Shown here one piece after another: positions 7,803 through 17,106 of a stretch of 64,000 nt of DNA. Made by a program: the position numbers and the translations under genes. Source of the DNA: Saccharibacillus kuerlensis DSM 22868 (GTDB lineage: Bacteria > Bacillota > Bacilli > Paenibacillales > Paenibacillaceae); contig NZ_KB899289.1 in assembly GCF_000378145.1 (NCBI RefSeq), positions 54,260 to 118,259 of the forward strand. The letters are read 5' to 3'. How positions within the stretch are numbered: the first letter of the stretch is position 1; the number at the start of each line of letters is the position of its first letter. The notes beneath the pieces are model-generated. The model was not told where the DNA came from. It did no database searches and saw only the letters and a list, made by a program, of their open reading frames with translations.

Positions 7803-9877
7803 ACTTACAGCTGCTTATTGTCTTGGCGCTCATTTTGTACATTGTGCCCTTGGTGCTGTGGGTCATTTTAAAGCGGCGAAGAAATCACAGCGCAGTCGAA
7901 GAAGAGTCGATGATGAACTGGATGAGTCGTCAGCCGGGTATGAAAAAGGAAAATCCGGCTCTCAGCCGCTTCTATCAGCGTTCTTATGTCCGTTCCGCAC
8001 AAATTCCGGTTTTTCGCAGCCAGGTACACCGGATCCGTCAGCGCTTGGCAGTTGTCAGTCCGTATGATGAGCTGACACTGCGCAAGGAAACGATGAAAAT
8101 TACGTATGCGGTATTGTTGATCGTCATTGGGCTGATTTTAGCGCTTGCTCTGCTTGGGCGCAGCATACCGGTAGTACTGCTGGGGATGATCGGCTGTCTT
8201 GTACTCAATGGCATGCTGATCGATCTGTTCGTTCACCGTGTAGAAAACCGGCTGCTTAAGGACTTTCGGGATTTTCTTGAGGACAATCGGCACCAATTTC
8301 AGTCGGCAAGAATGGCGGATGAAGCCATTTACGAAGCTTCGCAGCTTGCCGGCCACGATATGAGGCTGCACGGAGAACGGATGCATGAGGTGCTAACTTC
8401 AAAAGATCCAGATCGCAGTCTTTCAGCCTACTATGAAGTAGCGCCGAACCGTTATCTCAAAGTATTTACCGGAATCGCACGGATGATTATGGAATACGGA
8501 GACAAGACGACGGCCAAAGGTTCCTTGTATCTGAATGCGATCGGCAAATTTGTACAGGACATCAACTTCGATCTGCTGCGGAGAAATCGTTTAAGTTATC
8601 AGCTCAACAGTCTTACGATTATTGCATTGATGCCGATCCTGCTGTCATTTCCGCTGCAGCGTTGGGCGGAGAAGTACTTTCCCATTATGGGAGAGTTCTA
8701 TGAAGGACGGATTGGTATGGCTTCCAAGCTGATGCTGTATGCAGTAGCCGTTGCAGCCTATGTGCTGATTCGCAAACTTGCGGAGACGGAAGAGTCGCGA
8801 TACATGCCAAAGTCCGGCGGAATTCGCTGGGAAAAGAAAATGTATGAATATCGTGCCGTACAATTCGTAGTCGACCGTTTTGTGCCCCGCAAAAATACCA
8901 AGGCCCATTACAGTCTGTCCAAGTTGATCAAGGAATCGAATTCACCGCTTATGATCGAATGGTTGACTTTGAGGCGGCTGCTGCTGGGGCTGATAGCGGC
9001 GCTGTTCGTCACAGGTATGTTTGTCTCTGCTCATGTCAATCAAGTACACCGGATTTGGAATGCACCGACTTACGTCAAAGGCGGGCTGATGATTGGGCGG
9101 ATCGATGGAATTGAGAGACAGGAAGCCGAATGCAGAAGCGAGTTTGACCGACGGATCATGAACGAGATTCATGCGGGGAGAATGGGCTGGGAGGATACAG
9201 TGAGAAGTCTGGTTCGGGAGTCAGGCGGAACGACATTAAACGAAATTCAGCAAAACGAAGCCGCGATGCGTATCATCGAAAAGCTCGTTAAGGTGAACAG
9301 CGAATATTTGAGATGGTGGGAACTGCTGATTGCTGCCGCCGCCGGCACGGCCGCCTATTTTATTCCACTGGGCATCATGCGGTTCCAACGCCGGATTCGC
9401 GGTATGGAAATGCAAAACGAGGTCGATCAATTTAGGATGCTGATTTCAATTCTAAGCCAGTTCGATCGGATGAGCGTTCAAGTGATTTTGGAATGGATGG
9501 AACGGTTCGCAATTATTTTCAAACCGGCCCTTCAGCGCTGCCTGCTTGATTACGATGGAGGACCGGCCCGCGCTTTGGCTGCTCTTAAGAATGAAGCTCC
9601 GTTTCCTCCGTTTGTCAGACTGGTGGAACGACTAGAAAATGCGCTGGAACGCATCACGATCCTGGAAGCGTTCGACGATCTGGAAATGGAGCAGGAATAT
9701 TACCGTGAACAAAAAAAGGAAACCATGGACCGGCTGATCGAGAGCAAGGCAAACTGGGGACGCGATATCGGATTTGCTCCTGTCATGTTTATGCTCGGCG
9801 CCTACATTATCGTTCCGTTCCTGTATGTATCGTTTATGCAAATGAGAGATTTGATCGCTCAATTAAGCCGAATTTAA
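7799..9877 (+). CDS. TadB/TadC-like membrane platform protein, double length
   Basis: A 692-residue polytopic protein whose ATG overlaps the TadA stop (ATGA at 7799-7802). Hydrophobic segments occur around residues 3-24, 98-140, 280-300, 318-335, 390-412, 490-515 and 660-682. Two long cytoplasmic stretches contain the helical pattern of type II secretion F domains. TadB and TadC are each about 300 residues, so this looks like both platform proteins in one chain. It would form the membrane platform on which the TadA ATPase acts. Sequence similarity to F domains is weak by eye and rests mainly on topology and position. Confidence 0.6.
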   Translation: MNLQLLIVLALILYIVPLVLWVILKRRRNHSAVEEESMMNWMSRQPGMKKENPALSRFYQRSYVRSAQIPVFRSQVHRIRQRLAVVSPYDELTLRKETMKITYAVLLIVIGLILALALLGRSIPVVLLGMIGCLVLNGMLIDLFVHRVENRLLKDFRDFLEDNRHQFQSARMADEAIYEASQLAGHDMRLHGERMHEVLTSKDPDRSLSAYYEVAPNRYLKVFTGIARMIMEYGDKTTAKGSLYLNAIGKFVQDINFDLLRRNRLSYQLNSLTIIALMPILLSFPLQRWAEKYFPIMGEFYEGRIGMASKLMLYAVAVAAYVLIRKLAETEESRYMPKSGGIRWEKKMYEYRAVQFVVDRFVPRKNTKAHYSLSKLIKESNSPLMIEWLTLRRLLLGLIAALFVTGMFVSAHVNQVHRIWNAPTYVKGGLMIGRIDGIERQEAECRSEFDRRIMNEIHAGRMGWEDTVRSLVRESGGTTLNEIQQNEAAMRIIEKLVKVNSEYLRWWELLIAAAAGTAAYFIPLGIMRFQRRIRGMEMQNEVDQFRMLISILSQFDRMSVQVILEWMERFAIIFKPALQRCLLDYDGGPARALAALKNEAPFPPFVRLVERLENALERITILEAFDDLEMEQEYYREQKKETMDRLIESKANWGRDIGFAPVMFMLGAYIIVPFLYVSFMQMRDLIAQLSRI

Positions 9878-9952
9878 TTCATGTCTAATTAAAGGCAATG
9901 CAAGGTCAATTTAAAAACCACTCAAATTTAATTTAAAAGGGGAATGTTTATT

Positions 9953-10417
9953 ATGGGAAGCAATGCAACTTCAGGTCTGAAACTGGCAGCGGGAATTTTT
10001 CTGACGCTTGCACTGATTACAACGGTTGTCGTTATTTTTATTTCTTCACAAGACGCAGCTAAGGAAGGGCAGACCCAATTTTCTACAATCCAGACGCAGC
10101 TGTCACAAACCAGATTTAACATTTACGAAAACACGACGCTGTCGGGCAGTCAAGTTATGAACGCTGTGCGTCAGTACAATAACGATGAGCAGTTCGGCGT
10201 ATACGTTCAGACGGGCAAAGGCGGCACAACGTACTATGGTAGTCAGTTCAATCATACAACAGGGGTTATTACGGGTGAGGGAAAAAACAGCAATCTAAGC
10301 CCGGCTTTGAATGAAGCGGACAACAATTTTATCAACCCGTCCGGCAAGTTCAAATCATCGGTTGTACGTGATGCCAATAATATGGTTCGAGGTATTGTTT
10401 TCACACAAACGAAATAA
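9953..10417 (+). CDS. Pilin-like small secreted or anchored protein
   Basis: A 154-residue protein. ATG 9953 is chosen over ATG 9944 because the AAAAGGGG box ends 10 bases before it, whereas it almost touches 9944. A short polar head (MGSNATSG) is followed by a hydrophobic helix at about 9-30 (KLAAGIFLTLALITTVVVIFI) and a soluble domain rich in Gln, Thr and Asn. This is the layout of a pilin: N-terminal helix for membrane residence and fibre packing, then a head. Its place after the TadA and TadB/C-like genes and the stable hairpin that follows it support a major pilin or pseudopilin, but no Flp-type processing site is obvious. Confidence 0.55.
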   Translation: MGSNATSGLKLAAGIFLTLALITTVVVIFISSQDAAKEGQTQFSTIQTQLSQTRFNIYENTTLSGSQVMNAVRQYNNDEQFGVYVQTGKGGTTYYGSQFNHTTGVITGEGKNSNLSPALNEADNNFINPSGKFKSSVVRDANNMVRGIVFTQTK

Positions 10418-10424
10418 ACTTGAA

Positions 10425-10452
10425 GTCGTTCTCCACAGCGGTGGGGGACGAC
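10425..10452 (+). other. Stable RNA hairpin after the pilin-like gene
   Basis: Twelve-base-pair stem: 10425-10436 pairs with 10441-10452 (two G-U pairs), four-base loop AGCG. No T run follows, so it is not a classical terminator. In pilin operons such a hairpin often protects the 3' end of an abundant upstream message; that is inference here. Confidence 0.6.
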
Positions 10453-10474
10453 TGTTCAATTGGGGAGGTTTTAC

Positions 10475-10855
10475 ATGAGCAGTGCTAGAAGCTTTATGGT
10501 ACTGGCCGCCGTTTTTCTGCTGTTTATCGGAGCATGCAGCTATGCGGCAGAAGTTGCACGTACGATCGAAGCGGGGGCGAGAATATCATACGCGCTCAAC
10601 TCAGACCGTGACCGAAAAGTCAAAACGATGCTGAGCACTCCTGGGGAAGAACATTACTCAGGCGTCCAGGTCGCTTATATGATCCGGAACATTGCAGAAG
10701 ACAAAATCAATATCGAAGTTAACGGAGTTCTCTATGTATATGGCTCGGATTATGAATCAATGGACCCCGCACAGATTGATTTAAACTTGACGTACCGAGC
10801 CGATTATTACAGAGACACTGACGGCAGCTTGAACAAAATTGTATTTAGGAGTTAA
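10475..10855 (+). CDS. Minor pilus component candidate, N-terminally anchored
   Basis: A 126-residue protein starting at ATG 10475 after GGGGAGG. One hydrophobic segment at about 8-27 (FMVLAAVFLLFIGACSYAA) is followed by a soluble domain of about 95 residues containing YALNSDRDRKVKTM and a VLYVYGSDYES strand. I do not recognise the family. It lies between the pilin-like gene and two similarly built proteins, four bases before the next start, so all three are probably minor subunits of the same surface structure. A Cys at residue 21 lies inside the hydrophobic stretch but is not in a clear lipobox. Confidence 0.5.
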   Translation: MSSARSFMVLAAVFLLFIGACSYAAEVARTIEAGARISYALNSDRDRKVKTMLSTPGEEHYSGVQVAYMIRNIAEDKINIEVNGVLYVYGSDYESMDPAQIDLNLTYRADYYRDTDGSLNKIVFRS

Positions 10856-10858
10856 ACC

Positions 10859-11410
10859 ATGAAATACATAACCGGCATTTTCGCTGCTCTGCTGGCTGTG
10901 CTGCTGCTGTTTATGTATCCGCTGTACGAGCAGGCCAGAAGTCAGGATAAAATTGCGAATGCAATAGTACAGGGGGCGGCTACCCATTTTATCGATAGCG
11001 TACGCACTAAAGGATATATTACGCCGCAGATGTATGAAGAGTTCAATACAAAACTTGCTGCGACAGGTAATCAGTACGATGTACAGTTGGAGCACCTGCA
11101 TAAGCGTTACAACCCTGACTACAATGACCCAGCCAACCCGTTAACGTTTCAAGGCAGCTTTACCACCTTTTACGACGGCTTTTACACCGAGCAGATATTG
11201 GCAGTGCTTTTTCCGGACAATGGACGTTCACCGGAAGATGCCGCTCGACGGTACACCATGGAGGTCGGCGATTATATTGGAGTTAAGCTGAAGAACGTTA
11301 ATCGTACCGCTGCAGTTCAGCTCTGGGATTTCCTGATGAATGACAATACGGAAGAGAACGCGGCAGTTTTGATGAATTACGAAGGAATGATCCTCAATGA
11401 AGATTACTAG
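10859..11410 (+). CDS. Minor pilus component candidate, N-terminally anchored
   Basis: A 183-residue protein with a short basic start, a hydrophobic helix at about 4-22 (ITGIFAALLAVLLLFMYPLY) and a soluble region with many Tyr and Asp residues. The pattern YEQARSQDKIANAIVQGAATHFIDSVRTKG right after the helix is reminiscent of TadE-like pseudopilins, which carry a long amphipathic N-terminal helix. No conserved catalytic motif is visible. It overlaps the next gene by 14 bases (11397-11410), so it is tightly coupled to it. Confidence 0.5.
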   Translation: MKYITGIFAALLAVLLLFMYPLYEQARSQDKIANAIVQGAATHFIDSVRTKGYITPQMYEEFNTKLAATGNQYDVQLEHLHKRYNPDYNDPANPLTFQGSFTTFYDGFYTEQILAVLFPDNGRSPEDAARRYTMEVGDYIGVKLKNVNRTAAVQLWDFLMNDNTEENAAVLMNYEGMILNEDY

Positions 11411-12380
11411 CTTCGCAATTATTTTCGTCATGATCTTCTTTCCGATTTTTCAAGTCGTTTCTATGCACCTTGAGGATCAAGACAAAGCGCTTGAACTGAG
11501 TCGACGCTATAGCTCGATTCTGAGATCGGCCGTACAAGACGCCGGTTATGTACTGAATGATACAACGGAGCAGGATTATCAGCCGGGATACGGTTCGAAG
11601 AAGTTTTTTCGCGCCAATAAAGAACGTGCAGTCGATACGTTTTACCGTTCGCTTGCTTTGAATTTCGGAGCGGCGGACGATCCGGTTGCTTTAGGTGCAT
11701 TGGCTGGTTATATTCCCGCCATCGCAGTAATCGACTACGACGGTTATTACATTTATGCAACAGAGCCGTTTATCGATTCTGCGGGACAAGCTCAGCTGAA
11801 AGCCGTCTGGTCGCCGAAGAAGCCTTACGCTTACTCAGACATCTCTGGAAATACGATTCAATTTACACTCGACAGTTTTGTGAAAAGTTATGATCGACGA
11901 ACAAATAGCTGGGTCCAAGGGTTTCGAGAAGAGATTGCAGCCAATACGGGTATGCCTCTTTTGCACGAGGCAGAAACATTCGAAAATGTACGCAGGCAAA
12001 CAATCGTGAACGGTATTCAAAACGACCTGGCGTATGCAATCAATCGGCATAATCAATATGCGACCCGGTACGGAATCGACTACATATTTACACTGCCGCA
12101 AATTTCGGAAGAAGAATGGGACAACAGTATCAATGATATTGGAATAGCGGCTTTTTTACAGGGGATTCCGGTTGGCGACCAGGCTTATAACCATTATGCT
12201 TTTGGAGGAGGGCGACTGATTCGTACTAAAATGGTATATGGTTCGAGCGATCCGGTTAGCGGAATCAAATACTATTCTCGTTATGCCTTCGAACTTCCGG
12301 GGAAAATTGAAGAAACATTCGACAGCGAGAGAGAAGCAGCACGTTCAGGATATTTTCCCGTTCGACAGAATAAGCCGTAG
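11397..12380 (+). CDS. Anchored extracellular protein of the Tad-type locus
   Basis: A 327-residue protein that starts inside the end of the previous gene. One hydrophobic segment at about 5-23 (SFAIIFVMIFFPIFQVVSMHL) is followed by a large soluble part. Just after the helix comes DQDKALELSRRYSSILRSAVQDAG, matching the amphipathic pattern of the preceding protein. The rest contains PAIAVIDYDGYYIYATEPF and is rich in aromatic residues. I do not recognise a family. As last gene of the operon and the largest minor component, it could be a tip or adhesive subunit; this is only position-based. Confidence 0.5.
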   Translation: MKITSFAIIFVMIFFPIFQVVSMHLEDQDKALELSRRYSSILRSAVQDAGYVLNDTTEQDYQPGYGSKKFFRANKERAVDTFYRSLALNFGAADDPVALGALAGYIPAIAVIDYDGYYIYATEPFIDSAGQAQLKAVWSPKKPYAYSDISGNTIQFTLDSFVKSYDRRTNSWVQGFREEIAANTGMPLLHEAETFENVRRQTIVNGIQNDLAYAINRHNQYATRYGIDYIFTLPQISEEEWDNSINDIGIAAFLQGIPVGDQAYNHYAFGGGRLIRTKMVYGSSDPVSGIKYYSRYAFELPGKIEETFDSEREAARSGYFPVRQNKP

Positions 12381-12402
12381 ACTGAAGGTTGGTTCCTCGG
12401 TA

Positions 12403-12439
12403 AGGAAAGACTTTTCGGCTTTATCGGAAAGCCTTTCCT
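12403..12439 (+). terminator. Weak hairpin between convergent genes
   Basis: AGGAAAG at 12403-12409 pairs with CTTTCCT at 12433-12439, with further inner pairing (CTTTTCGG/CGGAAAG). It lies between the end of the Tad-type operon and the end of the regulator gene. The T tract is poor, so termination is only probable. Confidence 0.4.
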
Positions 12440-12465
12440 CTTATCTATAGCAAACTGTAACGTTT

Positions 12466-12789
12466 TCAATTTTCATGACGTTTCTTCAAACTTTCCAGCA
12501 GCCCAAGCAGGTGTTTTTGCTGACTGGCATTCATTCGGCTGAATAGATCGAGCAGTTGACGTTCTTCTTCTTTTAGTGGATGTTCGAGCAGGTCGTCGAC
12601 AGGAAGGAGTTCAGAGAGAGGGATGCCGAGCGCACGGCTCAGGCTGCTCAGTGTATTAAGTCTTGGCGAACGCCGGTTGCATTCGATATCGCTGATCGAG
12701 GATTGGGAAACATTAGCCTTCTGGGCAAGTTCAACAGAAGAGAGATGGCGCGATTTGCGCAAATAGCGGAGTTTGCTTCCGATGTCCAT
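12466..12789 (-). CDS. XRE-family transcription regulator, SinR-like
   Basis: A 107-residue cytoplasmic DNA-binding protein. Residues 1-60 are a Cro/CI helix-turn-helix: IGSKLRYLRKSRHLSSVELAQKANVSQSSISDIE, then LSRALGIPLSELL. The last 45 residues (EEERQLLDLFSRMNASQQKHLLGLLESLKK) form helices suited to dimerisation or to binding an antagonist, as in SinR. AAAGGCGG before the ATG serves as ribosome binding site. It converges on the Tad-type operon, so it may control it, although no operator could be identified by eye. Confidence 0.75.
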   Translation of the reverse strand: MDIGSKLRYLRKSRHLSSVELAQKANVSQSSISDIECNRRSPRLNTLSSLSRALGIPLSELLPVDDLLEHPLKEEERQLLDLFSRMNASQQKHLLGLLESLKKRHEN

Positions 12790-13092
12790 AGAAACCGCCT
12801 TTCCGTGACAGAAAATAAGTGCTGTAGAGGCATGGTATTTTTTATTGATGCAAAAAACCTGCCTGCAACTAGACTATATACCGAACAAGAGGTTAAGGTC
12901 TACGTATTCTTTTTCCATATCGAGGAAGAATGCAAAAATAATTTTCATAATTATTGTTGAACAAAACGCGCAAGCTTCCGCATAACGAGATATCCGGAAA
13001 CTTGCGCGTTTTGTTTGAGATTCATTCCAAAGGTTTTGACATGAGCTTTGAAAGTTTTGATTCTGTTCGTTTGTTATTTTGCCGCCTAGGAC
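12790..13092. other. Intergenic region upstream of the XRE gene, downstream of thiN
   Basis: About 300 bases without a supported gene. It holds the thiN terminator hairpin (12961-13014). The part before the regulator (12790-12960) is AT-rich and should contain its promoter, but no hexamer pair with good spacing stands out. Confidence 0.5.
12961..13014 (-). terminator. Long hairpin terminator after thiN
   Basis: A 20-base stem with one mismatch: 12961-12980 pairs with 12995-13014, with the core GCGCAAG/CTTGCGC, flanked by ACAAAA and TTTTGT. Read on the minus strand it follows the thiN stop by about 80 bases. Confidence 0.75.
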
Positions 13093-13734
13093 TCAGTCTC
13101 GGCTTTGAATAACAAGCAGCAGGCCGCTTTCAATAGATACGACACCGGTTGATCCTGCGAGCTTGTTGCTGACAGCTAAAGATTGTCCCTGACGAAGTGT
13201 TGCGTTTTGCAGCGGATACTCGAACCCTTCCAGCGTTACGCCTCCGACTTCCATGGTAGCCGGAATAAGAGAAACATATGTAAATCCGCGGTCTATGACG
13301 GTCAGTTGACTACCCGTCAACTGAATATAATTGTTATGATCCCGGATTGTGCACACGACCTGGTGGCGAAGCGCCCGAATGAGCAGTTGGACATTGGCTA
13401 ATGTATGATCCATCCGTCCTCCTGTTACGCCAAGCATAACAATCTCAGATGGCTGTTCATTCAGCGCCAATTCGAAGGCAAGTTCAGTGTCGGTATAATT
13501 TTTATCGACAGGGTCACAGGAATCTACCCGACCGCTGTTCGCTCGGATTCGTTCGGCATCGGCAGCAGATACCGAATCAAAGTCTCCGACAGCAATATCT
13601 GGACGAAGGCCGTGCTCGATCAGCATCAGCGCTCCACGATCCGCTCCAATTAACAGATCGCCGGTACGGATATATTCCAAGTAATCGTCGGTCCATAATC
13701 CTCCTGAAACAATAACAGCGCGTTTGGCTTTCAA
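13093..13734 (-). CDS. thiN: Thiamine pyrophosphokinase
   Basis: A 213-residue enzyme that transfers pyrophosphate from ATP to thiamine to make thiamine diphosphate, the cofactor needed by PdhA encoded nearby. The TTG at 13734 is chosen because GAGGAGG lies just before it; the frame stays open 63 bases further but without a good site. Family motifs are present: SGG near the N-terminus, ADRGAL, GDFDSV, KNYTDTELAFE (substrate acidic residues) and GGRMDHTLAN. The length is normal for Firmicute ThiN. No TPP riboswitch was seen before it. Confidence 0.9.
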   Translation of the reverse strand: MKAKRAVIVSGGLWTDDYLEYIRTGDLLIGADRGALMLIEHGLRPDIAVGDFDSVSAADAERIRANSGRVDSCDPVDKNYTDTELAFELALNEQPSEIVMLGVTGGRMDHTLANVQLLIRALRHQVVCTIRDHNNYIQLTGSQLTVIDRGFTYVSLIPATMEVGGVTLEGFEYPLQNATLRQGQSLAVSNKLAGSTGVVSIESGLLLVIQSRD

Positions 13735-13908
13735 GTAAACTCCTCCTCTCTCAATCAGAATGCAGCGGCAGGCGCTTGTAGGATATAGGCGTCGCACTGC
13801 TCTTCACAGCTACCAGTATACCGACGCCTATAAGGGCTTACAATGCATAAAATGGGCTTAAACTGTGTATTTCGTTAAATGCACCAAAATCGGCGCGTTG
13901 GAAGGTGA

Positions 13909-14634
13909 TCAATGGGTTAAAAAATACATGAGTGCGTCCGGAAGTTCTTTCTGCCAAAATCCCCACAGATGTTTGCCCTCTTTTTCCGCGTAACGGACCG
14001 TCGCTCCACGGTCCAGCAGCAGATCGCGGGTGCGTCGGTTGAGGTCCACAAAATCGAATGTGCCATGATCCGTTTGATACTCGTTTTCTTGAAGCCCTAC
14101 AATCATGTATATGTCGAGCCAATTCAGATCGGATTCACGGGCAATAATCGCTTGTGATTCTTCATAATAGGCGCCTGACAAACTGATGATGCGAGGGAAT
14201 TCGCCGGGATACAGCAGAGAGAGATGAAGCGACATTGAACCACCGAGTGAATCACCGGCCAAGATCCGGTCGTCGCTGCGAGCGCGGTACTTTTGTTCAA
14301 CGAACGGAATGATCTCTTCCATGATGCAGCGAACATAAGCTTGATGTAGGTTGCCGAAAGGTGCATACTCGGCAGTTCTTTTTTTAACATCAACTTCGAT
14401 CCCGACGATAATAAACGGTTCTATCCCTTCATCGAGAATGAGCTGATTGGCATAGGTCGCAATTCGTCCGAAGTTGAAAAATTCCTCGCCATCTTGGCAA
14501 TAAACGACTGGATAACTCAGCACTTCGTTGTATCCCGGCGGCAGGTAGATTCTTAAAGCTCTTTCTTCATTTAAGAAATTGCTTGTAATAACTTCTTTTA
14601 CGATCGTGCGTTTAAGGTATCGGGAATCGGTCAC
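13909..14634 (-). CDS. Esterase-family alpha/beta hydrolase (Fes/YbbA-like)
   Basis: A 241-residue cytoplasmic hydrolase. GTG 14634 is preferred to ATG 14670 because AAAGGAGAG stands directly before it. The fold is the esterase D/enterochelin esterase type: RIYLPPGYN, YPVVYCQDGEEFF, nucleophile elbow GDSLGG with Ser129, and a C-terminal GKHLWGFW providing the catalytic His. Relatives cleave siderophore or other carboxyl esters; with no iron-uptake genes nearby, the substrate is unknown. Confidence 0.8.
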   Translation of the reverse strand: MTDSRYLKRTIVKEVITSNFLNEERALRIYLPPGYNEVLSYPVVYCQDGEEFFNFGRIATYANQLILDEGIEPFIIVGIEVDVKKRTAEYAPFGNLHQAYVRCIMEEIIPFVEQKYRARSDDRILAGDSLGGSMSLHLSLLYPGEFPRIISLSGAYYEESQAIIARESDLNWLDIYMIVGLQENEYQTDHGTFDFVDLNRRTRDLLLDRGATVRYAEKEGKHLWGFWQKELPDALMYFLTH

Positions 14635-14829
14635 GGAAACATCTCTCCTTTTATCAAATATGGTGGTCATTTTGCATACGCTTTACACGGCAGGCGCGAA
14701 TGCGGTAAGATTGGGATTGTGCGAACGAAAAGACGTAAAGTGTTCGGATTCTCTTAATTGTTATACAAATATTATACCTCTGTTATATATACAAAAGAAG
14801 AAGAGTTTAAATAATTGTGCTCAATTTCT

Positions 14830-14858
14830 TTGACTATCGTATGAAACAGGTGTATAAT
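14830..14858 (+). promoter_or_regulatory. Sigma-A promoter of pdhABCD
   Basis: TTGACT at 14830-14835, exactly 17 bases, TATAAT at 14853-14858, about 50 bases before the pdhA start. It is the best consensus promoter in the window and fits the high expression expected for pyruvate dehydrogenase. Confidence 0.85.
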
Positions 14859-14868
14859 AATGATATAA

Positions 14869-15978
<1,110 letters not shown>

Positions 15979-15993
15979 AATAAAGATTCGGTG

Positions 15994-16015
15994 GAGCGCC
16001 TGGACCAGGACGCTC
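15994..16015 (+). other. Hairpin between pdhA and pdhB
   Basis: GAGCGCCT (15994-16001) pairs with AGGACGCTC (16007-16015, one bulged A), five-base loop. Only short T runs follow. It could cause partial termination or mark an RNA-processing boundary and so set the pdhA to pdhBCD ratio; that function is inferred. Confidence 0.5.
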
Positions 16016-16098
16016 TTCCGATATCTTTTACCTGCACATAAATGAACGCTCATATAGCAGTATTCCATTGAACGTAACGTTAAGGAGGAAATGTAGCA

Positions 16099-17076
16099 AT
16101 GGCACAAATGAATATGAAAGAAGCAATCCGCGACGCAATGCGCGTGGAACTCAAACGTGACCCTAACGTTCTGATCTTCGGCGAAGACGTAGGTAACGTC
16201 GGCGGCGTTTTCCGTGTAACGGAAGGTCTGCAAAAAGAATTCGGTGAAGAGCGCGTATTTGATACGCCGCTGGCTGAATCCGCAATCGGCGGTATGGCTG
16301 TCGGTCTGGGCGTACAAGGTTTCCGTCCGATCGCTGAAATCCAGTTCGTCGGCTTCATCTTTGAAGCTCTCGACCAAATGATCGTTCAAGCGGCGCGCAT
16401 GCGTTACCGTTCGGGCGGCCGTTACAACTCCCCGATCGTATTCCGTACGCCTTTCGGCGGCGGCGTTAAAGCGGCGGAGCTGCACACCGATGCACTCGAA
16501 GGTCTGTTGGTACAAAGCCCGGGTATTAAAGTGGTTGTTCCTTCTAACCCTTACGATGCCAAAGGTCTGCTGATTGCCGCAATTCGTGATAACGATCCGG
16601 TCTTCTTCATGGAGCACCTTAACCTGTACCATGCATTCCGCGCAGAAGTGCCGGAAGGCGAATATACAGTAGAACTGGGTAAAGCAAACGTTGTTCGCGA
16701 AGGATCGGACGTAACGATTCTGACTTACGGCATGTGTGTACACACTTCTGTTAAAGCTGCTGATCAGCTTGAAAAAGAAGGTATCAAAGCCGAAGTTATC
16801 GACCTGCGTACGCTTAACCCGCTTGATATCGATACAATCGTAGCTTCGATCAAGAAAACGAACCGTGCGATCGTGGTTCAAGAAGCTCAAAAAACAGCCG
16901 GCGTAGCGGCAGAGGTTATCGCTCAGATTAACGAAAAAGCGATTCTTCACCTTGAAGCTCCGGTACTGCGTGTTACTCCTCCGGATACGGTTTACGCTTT
17001 CGCGCAAATCGAGGACGCATGGCTGCCGACTCCAGAACGCATCATTACGAACGTCAAAAAAGTTCTTGAGTTTTAA
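16099..17076 (+). CDS. pdhB: Pyruvate dehydrogenase E1 beta subunit
   Basis: A 325-residue beta subunit that completes the alpha2beta2 E1 active site. ATG 16099 has AAGGAGGAAA before it. Recognisable segments are [25 protein letters not shown] N-terminus (here [18 protein letters not shown]), [30 protein letters not shown] and the C-terminal transketolase domain with [14 protein letters not shown]. Length is normal. It lies 30 bases before pdhC. Confidence 0.97.
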   Translation: MAQMNMKEAIRDAMRVELKRDPNVLIFGEDVGNVGGVFRVTEGLQKEFGEERVFDTPLAESAIGGMAVGLGVQGFRPIAEIQFVGFIFEALDQMIVQAARMRYRSGGRYNSPIVFRTPFGGGVKAAELHTDALEGLLVQSPGIKVVVPSNPYDAKGLLIAAIRDNDPVFFMEHLNLYHAFRAEVPEGEYTVELGKANVVREGSDVTILTYGMCVHTSVKAADQLEKEGIKAEVIDLRTLNPLDIDTIVASIKKTNRAIVVQEAQKTAGVAAEVIAQINEKAILHLEAPVLRVTPPDTVYAFAQIEDAWLPTPERIITNVKKVLEF

Positions 17077-17106
17077 TTGATAGATACCAGAAGGAGGTAG
17101 TGCAAC

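Noticed and set aside
13735..13908. TPP riboswitch upstream of thiN
   Set aside because: The TPP-binding consensus is not found in the short stretch before the gene.
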